Below are positions 42,189-51,386 of a stretch of 64,000 nucleotides of DNA, piece after piece. A model generated the notes under the pieces. The model ran no database searches, had not been told where the DNA came from, and saw nothing but the letters and a program-made list of their open reading frames with translations. Location: contig JAKASR010000009.1 in NCBI GenBank assembly GCA_021818955.1, forward strand, positions 52,235-116,234, in the 5' to 3' direction. Each line of letters begins with the position of its first letter. Within the stretch, counting starts at the first letter, position 1. The translations under genes were made by a program, and so were the position numbers. The stretch comes from Acidobacteriota bacterium (GTDB lineage Bacteria > Acidobacteriota > Terriglobia > Terriglobales > SCQP01).

Positions 42189-45098
42189 ATGAGAGGCTTG
42201 GGGCAAAGGTTTTATTTAGTGAGTTTTTGTTTCCTTTTGCGTCGCCATCGCGCGACCCGCTCGATGCGCGGTTTCCTGTTGGCCGTCAGCATTTTGGCCG
42301 TGGTTTTGCCGGCCAGACTGCGCGCCCAAGCCCCTTCCACTACGGCGGCTCCAGCCGGCCAGGCGGATATTATCATTGGCATCCGCTGCCATGGGAATCA
42401 TCGCGTTCCCTGTTCCACCATCAAAACGCGCATCTTTACCAAGCCCGGCGACATTTATAGCCTGCCCCAGATCAATCGCGACTTTATGTCGTTGTGGAAC
42501 ACCGGTTTTTTTGACAGCATTAAAATCGGGCGCACCAATACCCCGCATGGCGTTTTTCTCGACATTTATGTGGTCGAACGCCCGCTGATCCGCTCGATCA
42601 AATATAAAGGCCTGAAATCGGTAACTGAATCCGACGTGCTGGATGCCTACAAAGCCAGAAATGTCCATCTCGATATGGACAGTCAGTTCGATCCGACAGT
42701 CGCGACGCATGCCGAAGACGCCATCCGCGAACTCTTATCCGAGCATGGCCGCCAGTACGCCACCATAAAGCTACAAACCAAACCGATGCCGCCCAGTTCG
42801 GTGGCCCTGACCTTCGTAATCAACGAGGGACCAAAAGTCAAAGTCGGACATATTACGTTTTCAGGCAACAAACACCTGGGACATGAAACCCTGGTGCGTT
42901 CCATGAAAAACATGCGTCCCATCGGCGTTCCCTATTCCATCTTCCTGGAGAATCTTTTCAGCAAAACTTATAGCCAGACGGGGTTATCGGAAGACCTGGA
43001 GCGAATTCGCGAAGCCTACCAGGATCGCGGCTATTTCGAGGCGGTGGTCGAAGACCCGACACTCAAATTACGCACGACACACAGCATCCACCTACTGTTC
43101 TGGGGTGGCCATACCGGCAAAAGCGTGGATATTCATATTCCCATTGTCGAAGGGCACCGTTATCGCGTAGGCCAGATCCGTTTCGTCAACAATCACTTCA
43201 TCACCAATGACGCCTTGCTAATGCGCGTATTTCAAATGCAGCCGGGCCAAATCCTGAATGTGTCTAAGCTGCGCAAAGGCCTGAAAAATCTGCGCAAGCT
43301 CTACGGCCAATTCGGTTATATCAACTTCGTCGCCCAGCCTTATCCAAGCCCGGATGAGGCCAAGCACGTGGTCAACATCACCTTTCACGTGCATGAAGGG
43401 AAGCCGTATTACATTCGCCGGATTGAATTCACCGGCAATACCACCACCCGCGACAAAGTCATCCGCCGCGAGCTGCTGGTGGAAGAAGGCCAGCGCTTTA
43501 ATTCCATCGCCTGGCAAAACAGCTTGCTGCGTCTCAATCAGCTCGGCTATTTCAATAAAATTACGCCGCAGGATGCCACCATTACCCAGGACAATACCGG
43601 CCCCGTGGGCCACGTGGATATCAACCTGCATGTCAGTGAAAAAGGCAAAAATACCATCGGCCTCACCGGCGGCGTCAGCGGGATCACCGGCAGTTTTCTC
43701 GGACTCAATTACCAGACCAATAACTTTCTCGGTCTGGGTGAAACGCTTTCGATTTCCACCCAGTGGGGTTCGCTCGAGCAGGCCATCAATTTCGGCTTTA
43801 CCCAGCCCTACTTTTTGGACCGCCCCATTCAGCTGGGTTTTTCCGTTTACGACACCAATTACCATTTCGATCAGGCGAAGGAAGCCTCGATATTCTACGG
43901 CTATAACGTCACACCGTATCTGAATGCCTTCGGACAGAATTTATTGAATTATGCGCAGTCAAGCAAAGGCTTCAACATCAGCTCCGGCTATCCGATGAAG
44001 AATTTCATGCGGATCGGCTTGAGTTACGGCTACGACGACTCTACCCTGACCGCCTTCAGCAACGAAGCCAAACTGCTGTTCAACACCTCGTACTATCAGC
44101 AATTCAGCGGACCCAACAGCCTCACCGGCATTCGTACCAGCAGCATCACGCCTTCCATCACCTACAACACCGTCAATGGGGTCTATAACCCCACTGCCGG
44201 CCATGAAATCGATTTCGCCACCCAGATTTCCGGCCTAGGCGGCAATGTCAAAATTATTCGCCCGAACATTACCTGGCGGTATTTTCGTCCCTCGCCGTGG
44301 GGACACGACACGCTGGGCTTCCGTTTTATGGGTGCGTTCATCACCGGATATGGCTATCGTTCTTCGCCGCCCACCTTCGATCGCTTCTACATCGGCGGTG
44401 AAGATTCCATTCGTGGATTCGACCTGCTCTCTATCACGCCATTTGCCTACGAGCCCACTATCATGCCGACCTGTCTCCATAATCCTTCGAATCCCAGCCA
44501 ATGCTTTACCGAGACAGTTCCCGAGCCGACGCCGACGAACCCGAACAATACCCAAACCATCACCTTCAACGTCCAGTTGCCCCAATATCAACTGGTGACC
44601 CCCGGCGGCGATACCGAAGGCGTATTCAATTTCGAGTACCGGCACCCCATCTTCGGGCCGGTGACGCTGGCCTATTTCGTCGATGCCGGCGTCAACCGCA
44701 TCAGCTTCCCGAACCAGTTGCGCATCAACAACACTTCTCTTAATACGCTCGAAACCACGTTTCAACGCAGGTTCAACAACCGGTTGTTGCTGGCGCCCGG
44801 CACCAACAATCTAGTGCGCGTATCCACAGGTTTGGAGCTACAGGTTCTGTTGCCCATGTTCCAGGTGCCGTTGCGGCTATATTTTGCCTGGAATCCCTCG
44901 CGCCTGGATACCAATTTAACCCCGCCGGCTTTATTTAACGAATCCGATTTTCTCAAAAGCATTCCGCCGGCATTTCAGACCGACGCGGCCGTGCTCAATG
45001 CGATTCGCTTTACCGAGCACTATATGGCCACTCAACCCGGATTTCATTATCAGGAAGCACCGCACGTTTTCCGTTTTACAATCGGAAGAACTTTCTAG
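42189..45098 (+). CDS. bamA: Outer membrane protein assembly factor BamA
   Basis: The core of the BAM complex, inserting beta-barrel proteins into the outer membrane. After a signal peptide (MRGFLLAVSILAVVLPARLRAQ) come five POTRA domains (to about residue 500; for example LIRSIKYKGLKSVTESDV, VGHITFSGNKHLGHETL, IRRIEFTGNTTTRDKVIRREL) and a 16-strand barrel with the conserved EDSIRGFDLL loop motif (VRGF-like) and the C-terminal aromatic FTIGRTF. The start is uncertain: 42159, 42189, a GTG at 42219 and the signal-peptide Met at 42264 are all in frame. TATAAT at 42155-42160 is a possible -10 box. Two ompH genes follow. Confidence 0.94.
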   Translation: MRGLGQRFYLVSFCFLLRRHRATRSMRGFLLAVSILAVVLPARLRAQAPSTTAAPAGQADIIIGIRCHGNHRVPCSTIKTRIFTKPGDIYSLPQINRDFMSLWNTGFFDSIKIGRTNTPHGVFLDIYVVERPLIRSIKYKGLKSVTESDVLDAYKARNVHLDMDSQFDPTVATHAEDAIRELLSEHGRQYATIKLQTKPMPPSSVALTFVINEGPKVKVGHITFSGNKHLGHETLVRSMKNMRPIGVPYSIFLENLFSKTYSQTGLSEDLERIREAYQDRGYFEAVVEDPTLKLRTTHSIHLLFWGGHTGKSVDIHIPIVEGHRYRVGQIRFVNNHFITNDALLMRVFQMQPGQILNVSKLRKGLKNLRKLYGQFGYINFVAQPYPSPDEAKHVVNITFHVHEGKPYYIRRIEFTGNTTTRDKVIRRELLVEEGQRFNSIAWQNSLLRLNQLGYFNKITPQDATITQDNTGPVGHVDINLHVSEKGKNTIGLTGGVSGITGSFLGLNYQTNNFLGLGETLSISTQWGSLEQAINFGFTQPYFLDRPIQLGFSVYDTNYHFDQAKEASIFYGYNVTPYLNAFGQNLLNYAQSSKGFNISSGYPMKNFMRIGLSYGYDDSTLTAFSNEAKLLFNTSYYQQFSGPNSLTGIRTSSITPSITYNTVNGVYNPTAGHEIDFATQISGLGGNVKIIRPNITWRYFRPSPWGHDTLGFRFMGAFITGYGYRSSPPTFDRFYIGGEDSIRGFDLLSITPFAYEPTIMPTCLHNPSNPSQCFTETVPEPTPTNPNNTQTITFNVQLPQYQLVTPGGDTEGVFNFEYRHPIFGPVTLAYFVDAGVNRISFPNQLRINNTSLNTLETTFQRRFNNRLLLAPGTNNLVRVSTGLELQVLLPMFQVPLRLYFAWNPSRLDTNLTPPALFNESDFLKSIPPAFQTDAAVLNAIRFTEHYMATQPGFHYQEAPHVFRFTIGRTF

Positions 45099-45125
45099 TG
45101 GCCGAAATGGCCTGAAGAGGCACCT

Positions 45126-45722
45126 ATGAAAACAGTCCCCCTTTTCGCGACCCTGGCCTTGCTCGCCGCACTCCCCCTGGCGGGCGCACAAGCCCAAGCT
45201 TCGGTCAAGCCTATGCGCGTAGGCCTGATCAATATTCAGGCGGCTATTCTGAACACCCAGCAAGGCAAAGCCCAGGCAGCGAAATTGCAAGCCCGCTTCG
45301 AACCCAAGCGGAAACAATTACAACAGGAAAGCGCGGCGATTGCCGTCTTACAGAAAAAACTGCAAACCGGCGGCGACACTCTCAGCGCCGAAGCCAAATC
45401 CGACCTGGCCAGCGAAATCCGCACCAAACAGAAGGAATTGCGCGACGACATGGATGACGCCAACACCGATTTCCGCAATGCCACCAATGACATGATTAAC
45501 GGCATTGGGCAAAAAATGTACGCCCTTCTGGACCAATACGCGCAACAGCACCATCTCACCCTGGTGCTCGATCACAGCTTGCAGTGGCCGCAGAACCCGA
45601 TCCTATACGCCGCACCGACGACGGATATCACCCAGCAGATCGTGCATTTGTACGATCAGAAGTACCCCGCGGTTGTGCCTGCGGCGGCCCATCCAGGGCG
45701 GAAACCGGCACTGGCGCATTGA
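45126..45722 (+). CDS. OmpH/Skp-family periplasmic chaperone, first copy
   Basis: A 198-residue protein with a signal peptide (about 1-24), then the Skp/OmpH pattern VGLINIQAAILNTQQGKA, a long charged coiled coil (about 50-130) and a closing LTLVLDHSLQWPQNPILYA segment, which is typical of the family C-terminus before the tail. Skp binds unfolded outer-membrane proteins in the periplasm, and its position 27 bp behind bamA is the classical arrangement. It is about 60% identical by eye to the next gene. Confidence 0.9.
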   Translation: MKTVPLFATLALLAALPLAGAQAQASVKPMRVGLINIQAAILNTQQGKAQAAKLQARFEPKRKQLQQESAAIAVLQKKLQTGGDTLSAEAKSDLASEIRTKQKELRDDMDDANTDFRNATNDMINGIGQKMYALLDQYAQQHHLTLVLDHSLQWPQNPILYAAPTTDITQQIVHLYDQKYPAVVPAAAHPGRKPALAH

Positions 45723-45728
45723 GTTTCC

Positions 45729-45777
45729 GGCGGGCACGGCGCAGCCCGCCAGGTTAAAATCGGGGGGCCTTTTTTTT
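45729..45777 (+). terminator. Terminator-like hairpin and T run between the ompH genes
   Basis: GGCGGGC (45729-45735) pairs with GCCCGCC (45744-45750). A run of eight T starts about 20 bp later (45770-45777). The spacing is longer than in a standard intrinsic terminator, so partial termination is only a possibility. Confidence 0.4.
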
Positions 45778-45837
45778 GTTATACTTAGGCACTCCCGGCT
45801 TGACGCCAAATCTCGTTCTTTACGCCTGAGGAAGGGT

Positions 45838-46431
45838 ATGAAATTTTCGACGTTGTTCGCCGCAGTTTGCCTACTGGCAGCCATGGGAAGCGCGCAAGCG
45901 CCCGCTCCCAGCGCCGCTACGCCTCAAAGAGTGCGAATCGGCATCATTAACATTCAAGCCGCCATTGCCACCACGCAGGAAGGCAAGGCGGACGAAGCCA
46001 AACTGAAGGCCCGCTTCGCGCCCAAACAGCAGCAACTTCAGCAAGAGAGCGCGGCCCTCACCGCGGACCAGAAAAAGCTGCAGACTGGCGGCGACACGCT
46101 CAGCGCTGAGGCCAAAACCGACCTGACCAACACCATCGCCACCAAACAAAAAGAGCTGCGCAACGATATCGCCGATGCGCAAAATGATTACCGCAATGCC
46201 ACCAATGACATGATCAACGCGATCGGCAATAAAATGGTCATCATTCTGAATCAATACGCCCAGCAGCACCATTTCACGATGGTGCTCGACCATAGTTTGA
46301 ATTGGCCACAGAACCCGATCCTGTACGCCACGCCGACAATCGACATCACCAAGCAGATTGTTTCTTTATACGACCAGAAATATCCCGCCACGGTGCCGAC
46401 CAGCAACGCGCCAGCCCCGCGCAAGCCGTAA
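45838..46431 (+). CDS. OmpH/Skp-family periplasmic chaperone, second copy
   Basis: A 197-residue paralogue of the preceding gene: signal peptide about 1-20, IGIINIQAAIATTQEGKADEAKLKARF, the shared block KKLQTGGDTLSAEAK, a coiled coil and LDHSLNWPQNPILYATP. GAAGGG precedes the ATG. Tandem duplication is evident from the near-identical central and C-terminal segments. R1 copy l starts 4 bp after the stop codon. Confidence 0.9.
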   Translation: MKFSTLFAAVCLLAAMGSAQAPAPSAATPQRVRIGIINIQAAIATTQEGKADEAKLKARFAPKQQQLQQESAALTADQKKLQTGGDTLSAEAKTDLTNTIATKQKELRNDIADAQNDYRNATNDMINAIGNKMVIILNQYAQQHHFTMVLDHSLNWPQNPILYATPTIDITKQIVSLYDQKYPATVPTSNAPAPRKP

Positions 46432-46435
46432 TCGC

Positions 46436-46654
46436 GCGGCTCGGCCGCTTTTACTTTTAGGCGCTGACGCTTTCGCAAAGGTCCGGCCGAAACCGGACAC
46501 ATGGCGAATACTCATGGCTGCCGGGCATTGCCGGGCGCAATTCCTGCGGAATTGCTTGGTATTGTCGTTCATAGGCGCGGGACCTAAAAGGAACTCCGCG
46601 CTTCGGCCTGCGATTTCGGACGAAAACTGCTATCCGACCCGGCCGTTAACGCTT
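46436..46654 (+). repeat. R1 element, copy l
   Basis: A full short-type copy with one GCAATTCC hairpin and GCGATTTCGGACG in place of the GGCAATTTC hairpin. It begins 4 bp after the ompH stop codon and ends 37 bp before the stop of the convergent cobA-cbiX gene. Confidence 0.93.
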
Positions 46655-46691
46655 TTGGCTTTATCCCCAGCTCTATTCGCACGCGGCCCGC

Positions 46692-47852
46692 TCAGCGGGC
46701 CGTGCGCCGGGCGCCACCGCGGGCTCGCGCCAGCACCGCTGTCCGCAAGCCGGGATGGCCTTCCAGGCATTCGCTCAACTCAATCCGCAGATGCGGAAAC
46801 TGTTGTCGTACCGCATCCACCAAGGCGGGAATGTCGCGCGTGACGTGCAAGCCGGCGGCAAGGAAATACGGAACCACGGTCAGTTTGCTCACCCCAGCCG
46901 CCGCCGCCTGCCGCACCACTTCTTCCAGCCGCGGGCGGGCGGGCTCCAGGTAAGCGGCTTCGCAAAACGCGAAAGCCGGCTGCAATTCGTGCAATAGCCG
47001 CTCGACACTGGCATGCCATTCCGTTAAGGGCGAACCGTGCGCCATCAGGATCATGCCGAGCGGCCGCGGCGCGAGCAGGGGCGAGGACACCGCCGCGCTT
47101 TCCGCCGGCTGCAAGGCCGCGCGCCGGGCCGCCACTTCGCCCACCAGCATCAATGCCGGCGACTCCAACCCGGCATGCCTGACCGTGTCAGGCAAGCGGT
47201 CTAGCGGCGCCGCCACCACGCGTTGCTCCGGCAAGCTGGCGCTCGCAATCGCCACCGCCGGCGTGCGCGCCGGCCAGCCCGCCGCGATTAACTCGCGGCT
47301 CAAGATCTCGAGCTTCGCCAGACCCATGAAAATCACCAGCGTATCGGCACGGGGAAAATGCAGAGCCCGCTCGCCCGCGCCATGTCCGCTCATAAAGGCC
47401 ACGCTGGCCGCGACGCCACGCAAGGTCAGTGGAATGCCGGCCAGCCCCGGCGCCGCAATTCCGGCGCTGACGCCGGGCACCAATTCCCAAGCGATACCAG
47501 CGGCCGTCAAGGCCTCGGCTTCTTCGCCGCCGCGCCCAAAAACAAACGGGTCGCCGCCTTTAAGCCGCACAATACGCTGCCGCTGCCGCGCCCGCTCCAG
47601 CATCAAGGCGATGATTTCGGCTTGCGGCAGGGCGTGGCAGCCGGAACGCTTGCCGACATAAAGCCGCGCCGCGGCCGGCGGGGCCAGCCCTAGCAACGCT
47701 TCATGACATAACTCGTCATACAGCACCACGTCGGCCTGGCGCAATCGGTCGGCGGCTTTTAAGGTCAGCAGGCCGGGATCGCCCGGACCGGCGCCGACCA
47801 GAGCCACGGTACCGGCGGGAAAAGGCGGAAAATTGTGATCGGGGAACTCCAT
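46692..47852 (-). CDS. cobA: Uroporphyrinogen-III methyltransferase fused to a CbiX-type chelatase
   Basis: A 386-residue fusion. Residues about 13-245 are the SAM-dependent uroporphyrinogen-III C-methyltransferase: VALVGAGPGDPGLLTLKA, VVLYDELCHE, LKGGDPFVFGRGGEE, PGVSAGIAAPGLAGIPLTLRG, TLVIFMGLAK. Residues about 265-375 are a short CbiX/SirB-like chelatase: ILMAHGSPLTEWH (His272) and VVPYFLAAGLHVTRDIP (His336). Together they would make precorrin-2 and insert iron or cobalt, with the precorrin-2 dehydrogenase step missing from the protein. This differs from CysG, which fuses the methyltransferase to a bifunctional dehydrogenase/ferrochelatase. Confidence 0.9.
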   Translation of the reverse strand: MEFPDHNFPPFPAGTVALVGAGPGDPGLLTLKAADRLRQADVVLYDELCHEALLGLAPPAAARLYVGKRSGCHALPQAEIIALMLERARQRQRIVRLKGGDPFVFGRGGEEAEALTAAGIAWELVPGVSAGIAAPGLAGIPLTLRGVAASVAFMSGHGAGERALHFPRADTLVIFMGLAKLEILSRELIAAGWPARTPAVAIASASLPEQRVVAAPLDRLPDTVRHAGLESPALMLVGEVAARRAALQPAESAAVSSPLLAPRPLGMILMAHGSPLTEWHASVERLLHELQPAFAFCEAAYLEPARPRLEEVVRQAAAAGVSKLTVVPYFLAAGLHVTRDIPALVDAVRQQFPHLRIELSECLEGHPGLRTAVLARARGGARRTAR

Positions 47853-47972
47853 TGCACTGTGAGCGTCCGGCCTCAGCCGAACTGTTTACTATACGTCTGA
47901 CCGCGGCTTCGATCTATTCGCGGTTTCTATTGGCGCTACGCTTTGCCGCGCCCTTGACCCTTTTTTGTAGCC

Positions 47973-48000
47973 GTGGTCCGGGACCTGATACGGACCCCGG
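47973..48000 (+). repeat. R3: diverged relative of the R1 GGGACCT hairpin, copy 1
   Basis: GTGGTCCGGGACCTGATA followed by CGGACCCCGG resembles the R1 segment GCGCGGGACCTAATAGGAA plus CCCCGCGC. A hairpin-like GTCCGGC-TTC-GGCC motif follows near 48027, and an R1-like end (GATTCGGCCGTTTA) near 48213. The region is an eroded R1 relative or a shared ancestor. Confidence 0.45.
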
Positions 48001-48134
48001 CGAGCCATAAGTTAAGTCTAATTGCGTCCGGCTTCGGCCTAAGCAAGGAAATTCAAATTGGCTCAATCGAGCGAAACCCTCAATGCCTAAACCCAGCCCC
48101 ATATTCCCTGTTCCGCTTAGTGCCGGCGCTCTGA

Positions 48135-48163
48135 TTGACGGTTGGGCAACTCTCTAATAAAAT
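48135..48163 (+). promoter_or_regulatory. Promoter of rplU-rpmA
   Basis: TTGACG (48135-48140), a 17-bp spacer and TAAAAT (48158-48163) make a strong sigma-70-type promoter. The start site near 48170 leaves a leader of about 75 nt that contains CCCGTGAAGCGGG, a small hairpin, ahead of the rplU ribosome binding site. Confidence 0.65.
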
Positions 48164-48245
48164 AAGTAATTCACGCTTGGCCATCAGGCTTACCCGTGAA
48201 GCGGGAGCCGATTCGGCCGTTTACCCATTTTTTGAAGAGGTGCGC

Positions 48246-48548
48246 ATGCAGGCGGTCATACGCAGTGGTGGCAAGCAATATCGCGTCGAGCCCGGCAACG
48301 TGCTGCGCGTGGAAAAACTGCCGCAAACCGAAGGCGCGGTGGAGTTTAACCAGGTGCTGACTGTTTCCGACGAAGGCAAACTGCTGGCCAACGCCGGGGC
48401 TCTGGTTAAGGCAACGGTCATAGGCCAGGAAAAAGGCGAAAAGGTAAAGGTTTTCCATTACAAGCGCAAAAAGCAGTATAAAAAGCTGGCGGGGCACCGC
48501 CAGACGTATACGCGCGTGCGCATTGACGAGATTGTTCCCGGCGCCTAA
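48246..48548 (+). CDS. rplU: Ribosomal protein bL21
   Basis: A large-subunit ribosomal protein of 100 residues with the complete family pattern: MQAVIRSGGKQYRVEPG, VLRVEKLPQTEGA, KVKVFHYKRKKQYKKLAGHRQTYTRVRI. GAGG precedes the ATG. The gene begins the conserved rplU-rpmA-obg-nadD-rsfS cluster. Confidence 0.97.
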   Translation: MQAVIRSGGKQYRVEPGNVLRVEKLPQTEGAVEFNQVLTVSDEGKLLANAGALVKATVIGQEKGEKVKVFHYKRKKQYKKLAGHRQTYTRVRIDEIVPGA

Positions 48549-48573
48549 ACGGCGGCAGGCATCGAGTTAGCTT

Positions 48574-48837
48574 ATGGCACACAAAAAAGGATTGGGCAGT
48601 TCGCGCAACGGGCGTGATTCGAATGCACAACGGCTGGGCGTGAAAGTGTTTGCCGGCCAGAAAGTTCTGGGCGGCGCCATTCTGGTGCGCCAGCGCGGCA
48701 CCCCGCTAAAAGCCGGCGCCAACGTTGGCCGCGGCAAAGATGACACGCTATACGCCAAAATGGCCGGCATAGTCGCCTATGTGGATCGCGGCCGCGCCGG
48801 AAAATTTGTGCAGGTGACACCCGAAGCTATCGTTTAG
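48574..48837 (+). CDS. rpmA: Ribosomal protein bL27
   Basis: An 87-residue protein beginning [20 protein letters not shown], whose flexible N-terminus reaches the peptidyl transferase centre; [11 protein letters not shown] and [10 protein letters not shown] are also family-typical. It follows rplU by 25 bp. The N-terminus has no cleavable extension of the kind seen in Firmicutes. Confidence 0.97.
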   Translation: MAHKKGLGSSRNGRDSNAQRLGVKVFAGQKVLGGAILVRQRGTPLKAGANVGRGKDDTLYAKMAGIVAYVDRGRAGKFVQVTPEAIV

Positions 48838-48848
48838 CCGGCCGGCAG

Positions 48849-48953
48849 GAAAAGCTACGGCGAAAAACCGAGGCTAGCTTCGGGCAGGCTAGACGCATCG
48901 CCTTCGGTTTTGCTTTCAGATGCCCGGCGAACTTCATGTATTTCCCTATACAC
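48849..48953 (+). repeat. R2 dispersed repeat, copy 2
   Basis: The second copy of R2 starts 12 bp after the rpmA stop codon. It shares CTTCGGTTTTGCT, AGATGCCCGGCG and TTTCCCTATACAC with copy 1 at 22468-22570 in the same order and orientation. No hairpin as strong as those in R1 is visible. Confidence 0.75.
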
Positions 48954-49056
48954 CCGGGTCGCCTCGCAGGATTGGTTTGGACAAATTCCGCGAAATTTTC
49001 CGGCGATCCCGCCCTGCTCTGGCTATTCGCCTCGTCCATGGCCACTTGCGGCAGCA

Positions 49057-49084
49057 GTGGTCGAGGACCTGACAGGGACCCCGG
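49057..49084 (+). repeat. R3: diverged relative of the R1 GGGACCT hairpin, copy 2
   Basis: GTGGTCGAGGACCTGACA followed by GGGACCCCGG is similar to 47973-48000 and to the R1 GGGACCT hairpin. It lies between rpmA and obg, with an R1-like AAATTCCGCGAAATTT palindrome upstream near 48983. Confidence 0.4.
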
Positions 49085-49198
49085 ATTTCTCCCTCGTCCA
49101 CGGCTTCCCTAATTTCCAACAGATGACTCATGGTCTGCTTCGGACAGCGGCCGGAAGCAAAAAAAAACAGGCGGCCGCGCAAGCCACCTTTTTAATTT

Positions 49199-50251
49199 AT
49201 GTTTGTCGATGAAGCCGATATACGCGTGCAAGCCGGAGGCGGCGGCAACGGTTGCCTGGCCTTCCGCCGGGAGAAATATGTACCACGCGGCGGGCCCAGC
49301 GGCGGCGATGGCGGTCACGGCGGCGACATCGTGCTGGTCAGCTCCAAGCGGCACAATACTCTGGTGCATTTCCGCTATAACCCGGAGCACCACGCCGAGC
49401 GCGGACGGCATGGAGAAGGCTCCAACCGGCACGGGCGCGACGGCCACAAACTGGTCTTGCCCGTACCCGTGGGCACGGTCGTTTTCGATGCCGAAACGGG
49501 CGAACGGCTGGCCGATTTCACCCGTCCAGACCAGCAAGTCATCATCGCCCGCGGCGGACGCGGCGGGCGCGGCAATGCCCGCTTCGCCACTTCCACCAAT
49601 CGCGCCCCGCGCCGAGTCGAACCGGGCGAGCCCGGCGAATTCCGGCATCTGCGCCTGGAACTGAAGCTGCTGGCCGATGTCGGACTGGTCGGCTTGCCCA
49701 ATGCCGGAAAAAGCACACTGATTGCCCATATCAGCGCTGCCCGGCCGAAAATTGCCGATTACCCTTTCACCACGCTAGAGCCCAACCTGGGGGTGGTCAC
49801 CGCCGATGATGAGTTCAGCTTCGTGGTAGCCGACGTGCCGGGACTGATCGAAGGCGCGCACGCCGGCCATGGTCTGGGCACGCAATTCCTGCGCCATCTG
49901 GAGCGCACCCGGCTGTTAGTGCATCTGGTGGATGTTTCGCCGGGCGGAGGCGAAGATCCGGCGCGCGAGTTCGAAATAATTTCCCGTGAGTTATGCAACT
50001 TCGGCGCCGGTGTCGACCAGAAACCCCGGCTGCTGGTGGCTTCCAAGTGCGATATTGCCGATCCGGCGCGGCTGCGCGCGCTGCAACGGCTGGCGAGGCG
50101 CAAACATTTAAGCTGCTATTCGATATCGGCCGTGACCGGCGCCGGCCTCAAACCGCTGGTGCGGGCCATGGCCGCCCAGATCCGTTCCGCCGCGGAAGCC
50201 GAAAATACGGCAACCGACCCGCAAAGCGAACCGGCGGACTCGCAGTCATGA
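49199..50251 (+). CDS. obg: GTPase Obg/CgtA
   Basis: A ribosome-assembly GTPase of 350 residues. The Gly-rich Obg domain covers about 1-158 ([41 protein letters not shown]). The G domain follows with G1 GLPNAGKST (about 163-171), [10 protein letters not shown] and G3 [16 protein letters not shown]; the G4 position reads SKCD instead of NKxD. No C-terminal OCT domain is present. No clear Shine-Dalgarno precedes the ATG. The stop overlaps the nadD start by ATGA. Confidence 0.96.
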   Translation: MFVDEADIRVQAGGGGNGCLAFRREKYVPRGGPSGGDGGHGGDIVLVSSKRHNTLVHFRYNPEHHAERGRHGEGSNRHGRDGHKLVLPVPVGTVVFDAETGERLADFTRPDQQVIIARGGRGGRGNARFATSTNRAPRRVEPGEPGEFRHLRLELKLLADVGLVGLPNAGKSTLIAHISAARPKIADYPFTTLEPNLGVVTADDEFSFVVADVPGLIEGAHAGHGLGTQFLRHLERTRLLVHLVDVSPGGGEDPAREFEIISRELCNFGAGVDQKPRLLVASKCDIADPARLRALQRLARRKHLSCYSISAVTGAGLKPLVRAMAAQIRSAAEAENTATDPQSEPADSQS

Positions 50252-50943
50252 AAGCGTCCACAAGCAAATCCGCCGACATGGCTGCCCGAAAGCCCCAAAC
50301 CGCGCCGCTCCGCATTGGCATCATGGGGGGCAGCTTCGATCCGGTGCATTACGGGCATCTGCGCCTGATCCGTCTCGCTCGCCGCCGCTTCGCATTGGAT
50401 CGCGTCTATCTGCTGCCGGCGCGCCGTCCCTGGCATAAACGCGCGCCCATGGCCGATTTCGACCACCGCTTTGCCATGCTGGCGCTGGCGGTGGTGGGCT
50501 GGGACTGGGCCCTGCCCGCCGCTTTGCCCGATTGGCGCCGCCCCACCTATACCTGGGATGAATTGGCCTGGACGCGGCAACGCCATCCCGAGGCGCAGGT
50601 GTTCTTTCTGCTCGGCGCCGATGCCTTTCGAGACCTGCCGCACTGGCACCATTTTCCCCAATTGCTCGATCGCTGCGACTGGATCGTCGCCCATCGCGGC
50701 CAGGCCAGCTTAAATTCCTCCATCATTCCCGCCAACCGCTTGCGCGAAGTCTGGCACGGAGGCCTGCGCTTGCGCCGTAGCCGCGTCTGGTGGCTGCCGC
50801 GATTCCATCAACCTTTTTCCTCCCGCCGCCTGCGCCGCCTGCTGGCCCAGGCTCATCCGGCAGCTGAAATCCGCCAGGCCATGCCTGCCCGCGTGGTGGA
50901 ATATGCCGTTCGCGCCCGCCTCTATCGAGCTAAAAACCGATAA
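50248..50943 (+). CDS. nadD: Nicotinate-nucleotide adenylyltransferase
   Basis: It adenylates nicotinic acid mononucleotide in NAD synthesis. The 231-residue protein has the nucleotidyltransferase motif [17 protein letters not shown] (HxGH-type at 34-37), [20 protein letters not shown] and [17 protein letters not shown]. The first 20 residues are a Ser/Lys-rich extension before the core. Its start overlaps the obg stop (ATGA), so translation is coupled. Confidence 0.94.
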   Translation: MKASTSKSADMAARKPQTAPLRIGIMGGSFDPVHYGHLRLIRLARRRFALDRVYLLPARRPWHKRAPMADFDHRFAMLALAVVGWDWALPAALPDWRRPTYTWDELAWTRQRHPEAQVFFLLGADAFRDLPHWHHFPQLLDRCDWIVAHRGQASLNSSIIPANRLREVWHGGLRLRRSRVWWLPRFHQPFSSRRLRRLLAQAHPAAEIRQAMPARVVEYAVRARLYRAKNR

Positions 50944-50986
50944 TGGAGAAGTTTCGACTTCAAGGTATGATGGTTCAGCATTGCCT

Positions 50987-51367
50987 ATGAGCAAGCTCAC
51001 CGATCGCCAGCTCCGACTTCGCCTGAAGCGCGCTTTACGCGCCGCCGAAGCCAAAAAAGCTCAGGAGATCGTTATTCTGGATGTGCGCAAATTGACTTCC
51101 CTGGCGGATTATTTCCTCATCTGCCATGGCGCCAATCCCCGCCAGAATCAGGCCATTGCCGACGCCATACAAGCAGAACTAGCCGGCGCCGGGCTTTCCG
51201 CGCCGCACCAGGAAGGCTACCGCCGCGCGGAATGGATTGTGCTCGATTATGTGCAAATCGTGGCGCATGTGTTCAATTCGAAAACCCGGAACTTCTATGG
51301 TCTGGAGCGGCTCTGGCGCGGGGCGCCCCAGGTGGCGCTGACCGCCGAGCGCAAACCCGTGAAATGA
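50987..51367 (+). CDS. rsfS: Ribosomal silencing factor RsfS
   Basis: A 126-residue protein that binds ribosomal protein uL14 and blocks subunit joining during starvation. Family motifs are VILDVRKLTSLADYFLICHGANPRQNQAIADAI and EWIVLDYVQIVAHVFNSKTRNFYGLERLW. The ATG at 50987 fits the family; it lies 44 bp after nadD in the usual nadD-rsfS order. Confidence 0.95.
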   Translation: MSKLTDRQLRLRLKRALRAAEAKKAQEIVILDVRKLTSLADYFLICHGANPRQNQAIADAIQAELAGAGLSAPHQEGYRRAEWIVLDYVQIVAHVFNSKTRNFYGLERLWRGAPQVALTAERKPVK

Positions 51368-51386
51368 TGCGGAGCGAAGCCCCAAA

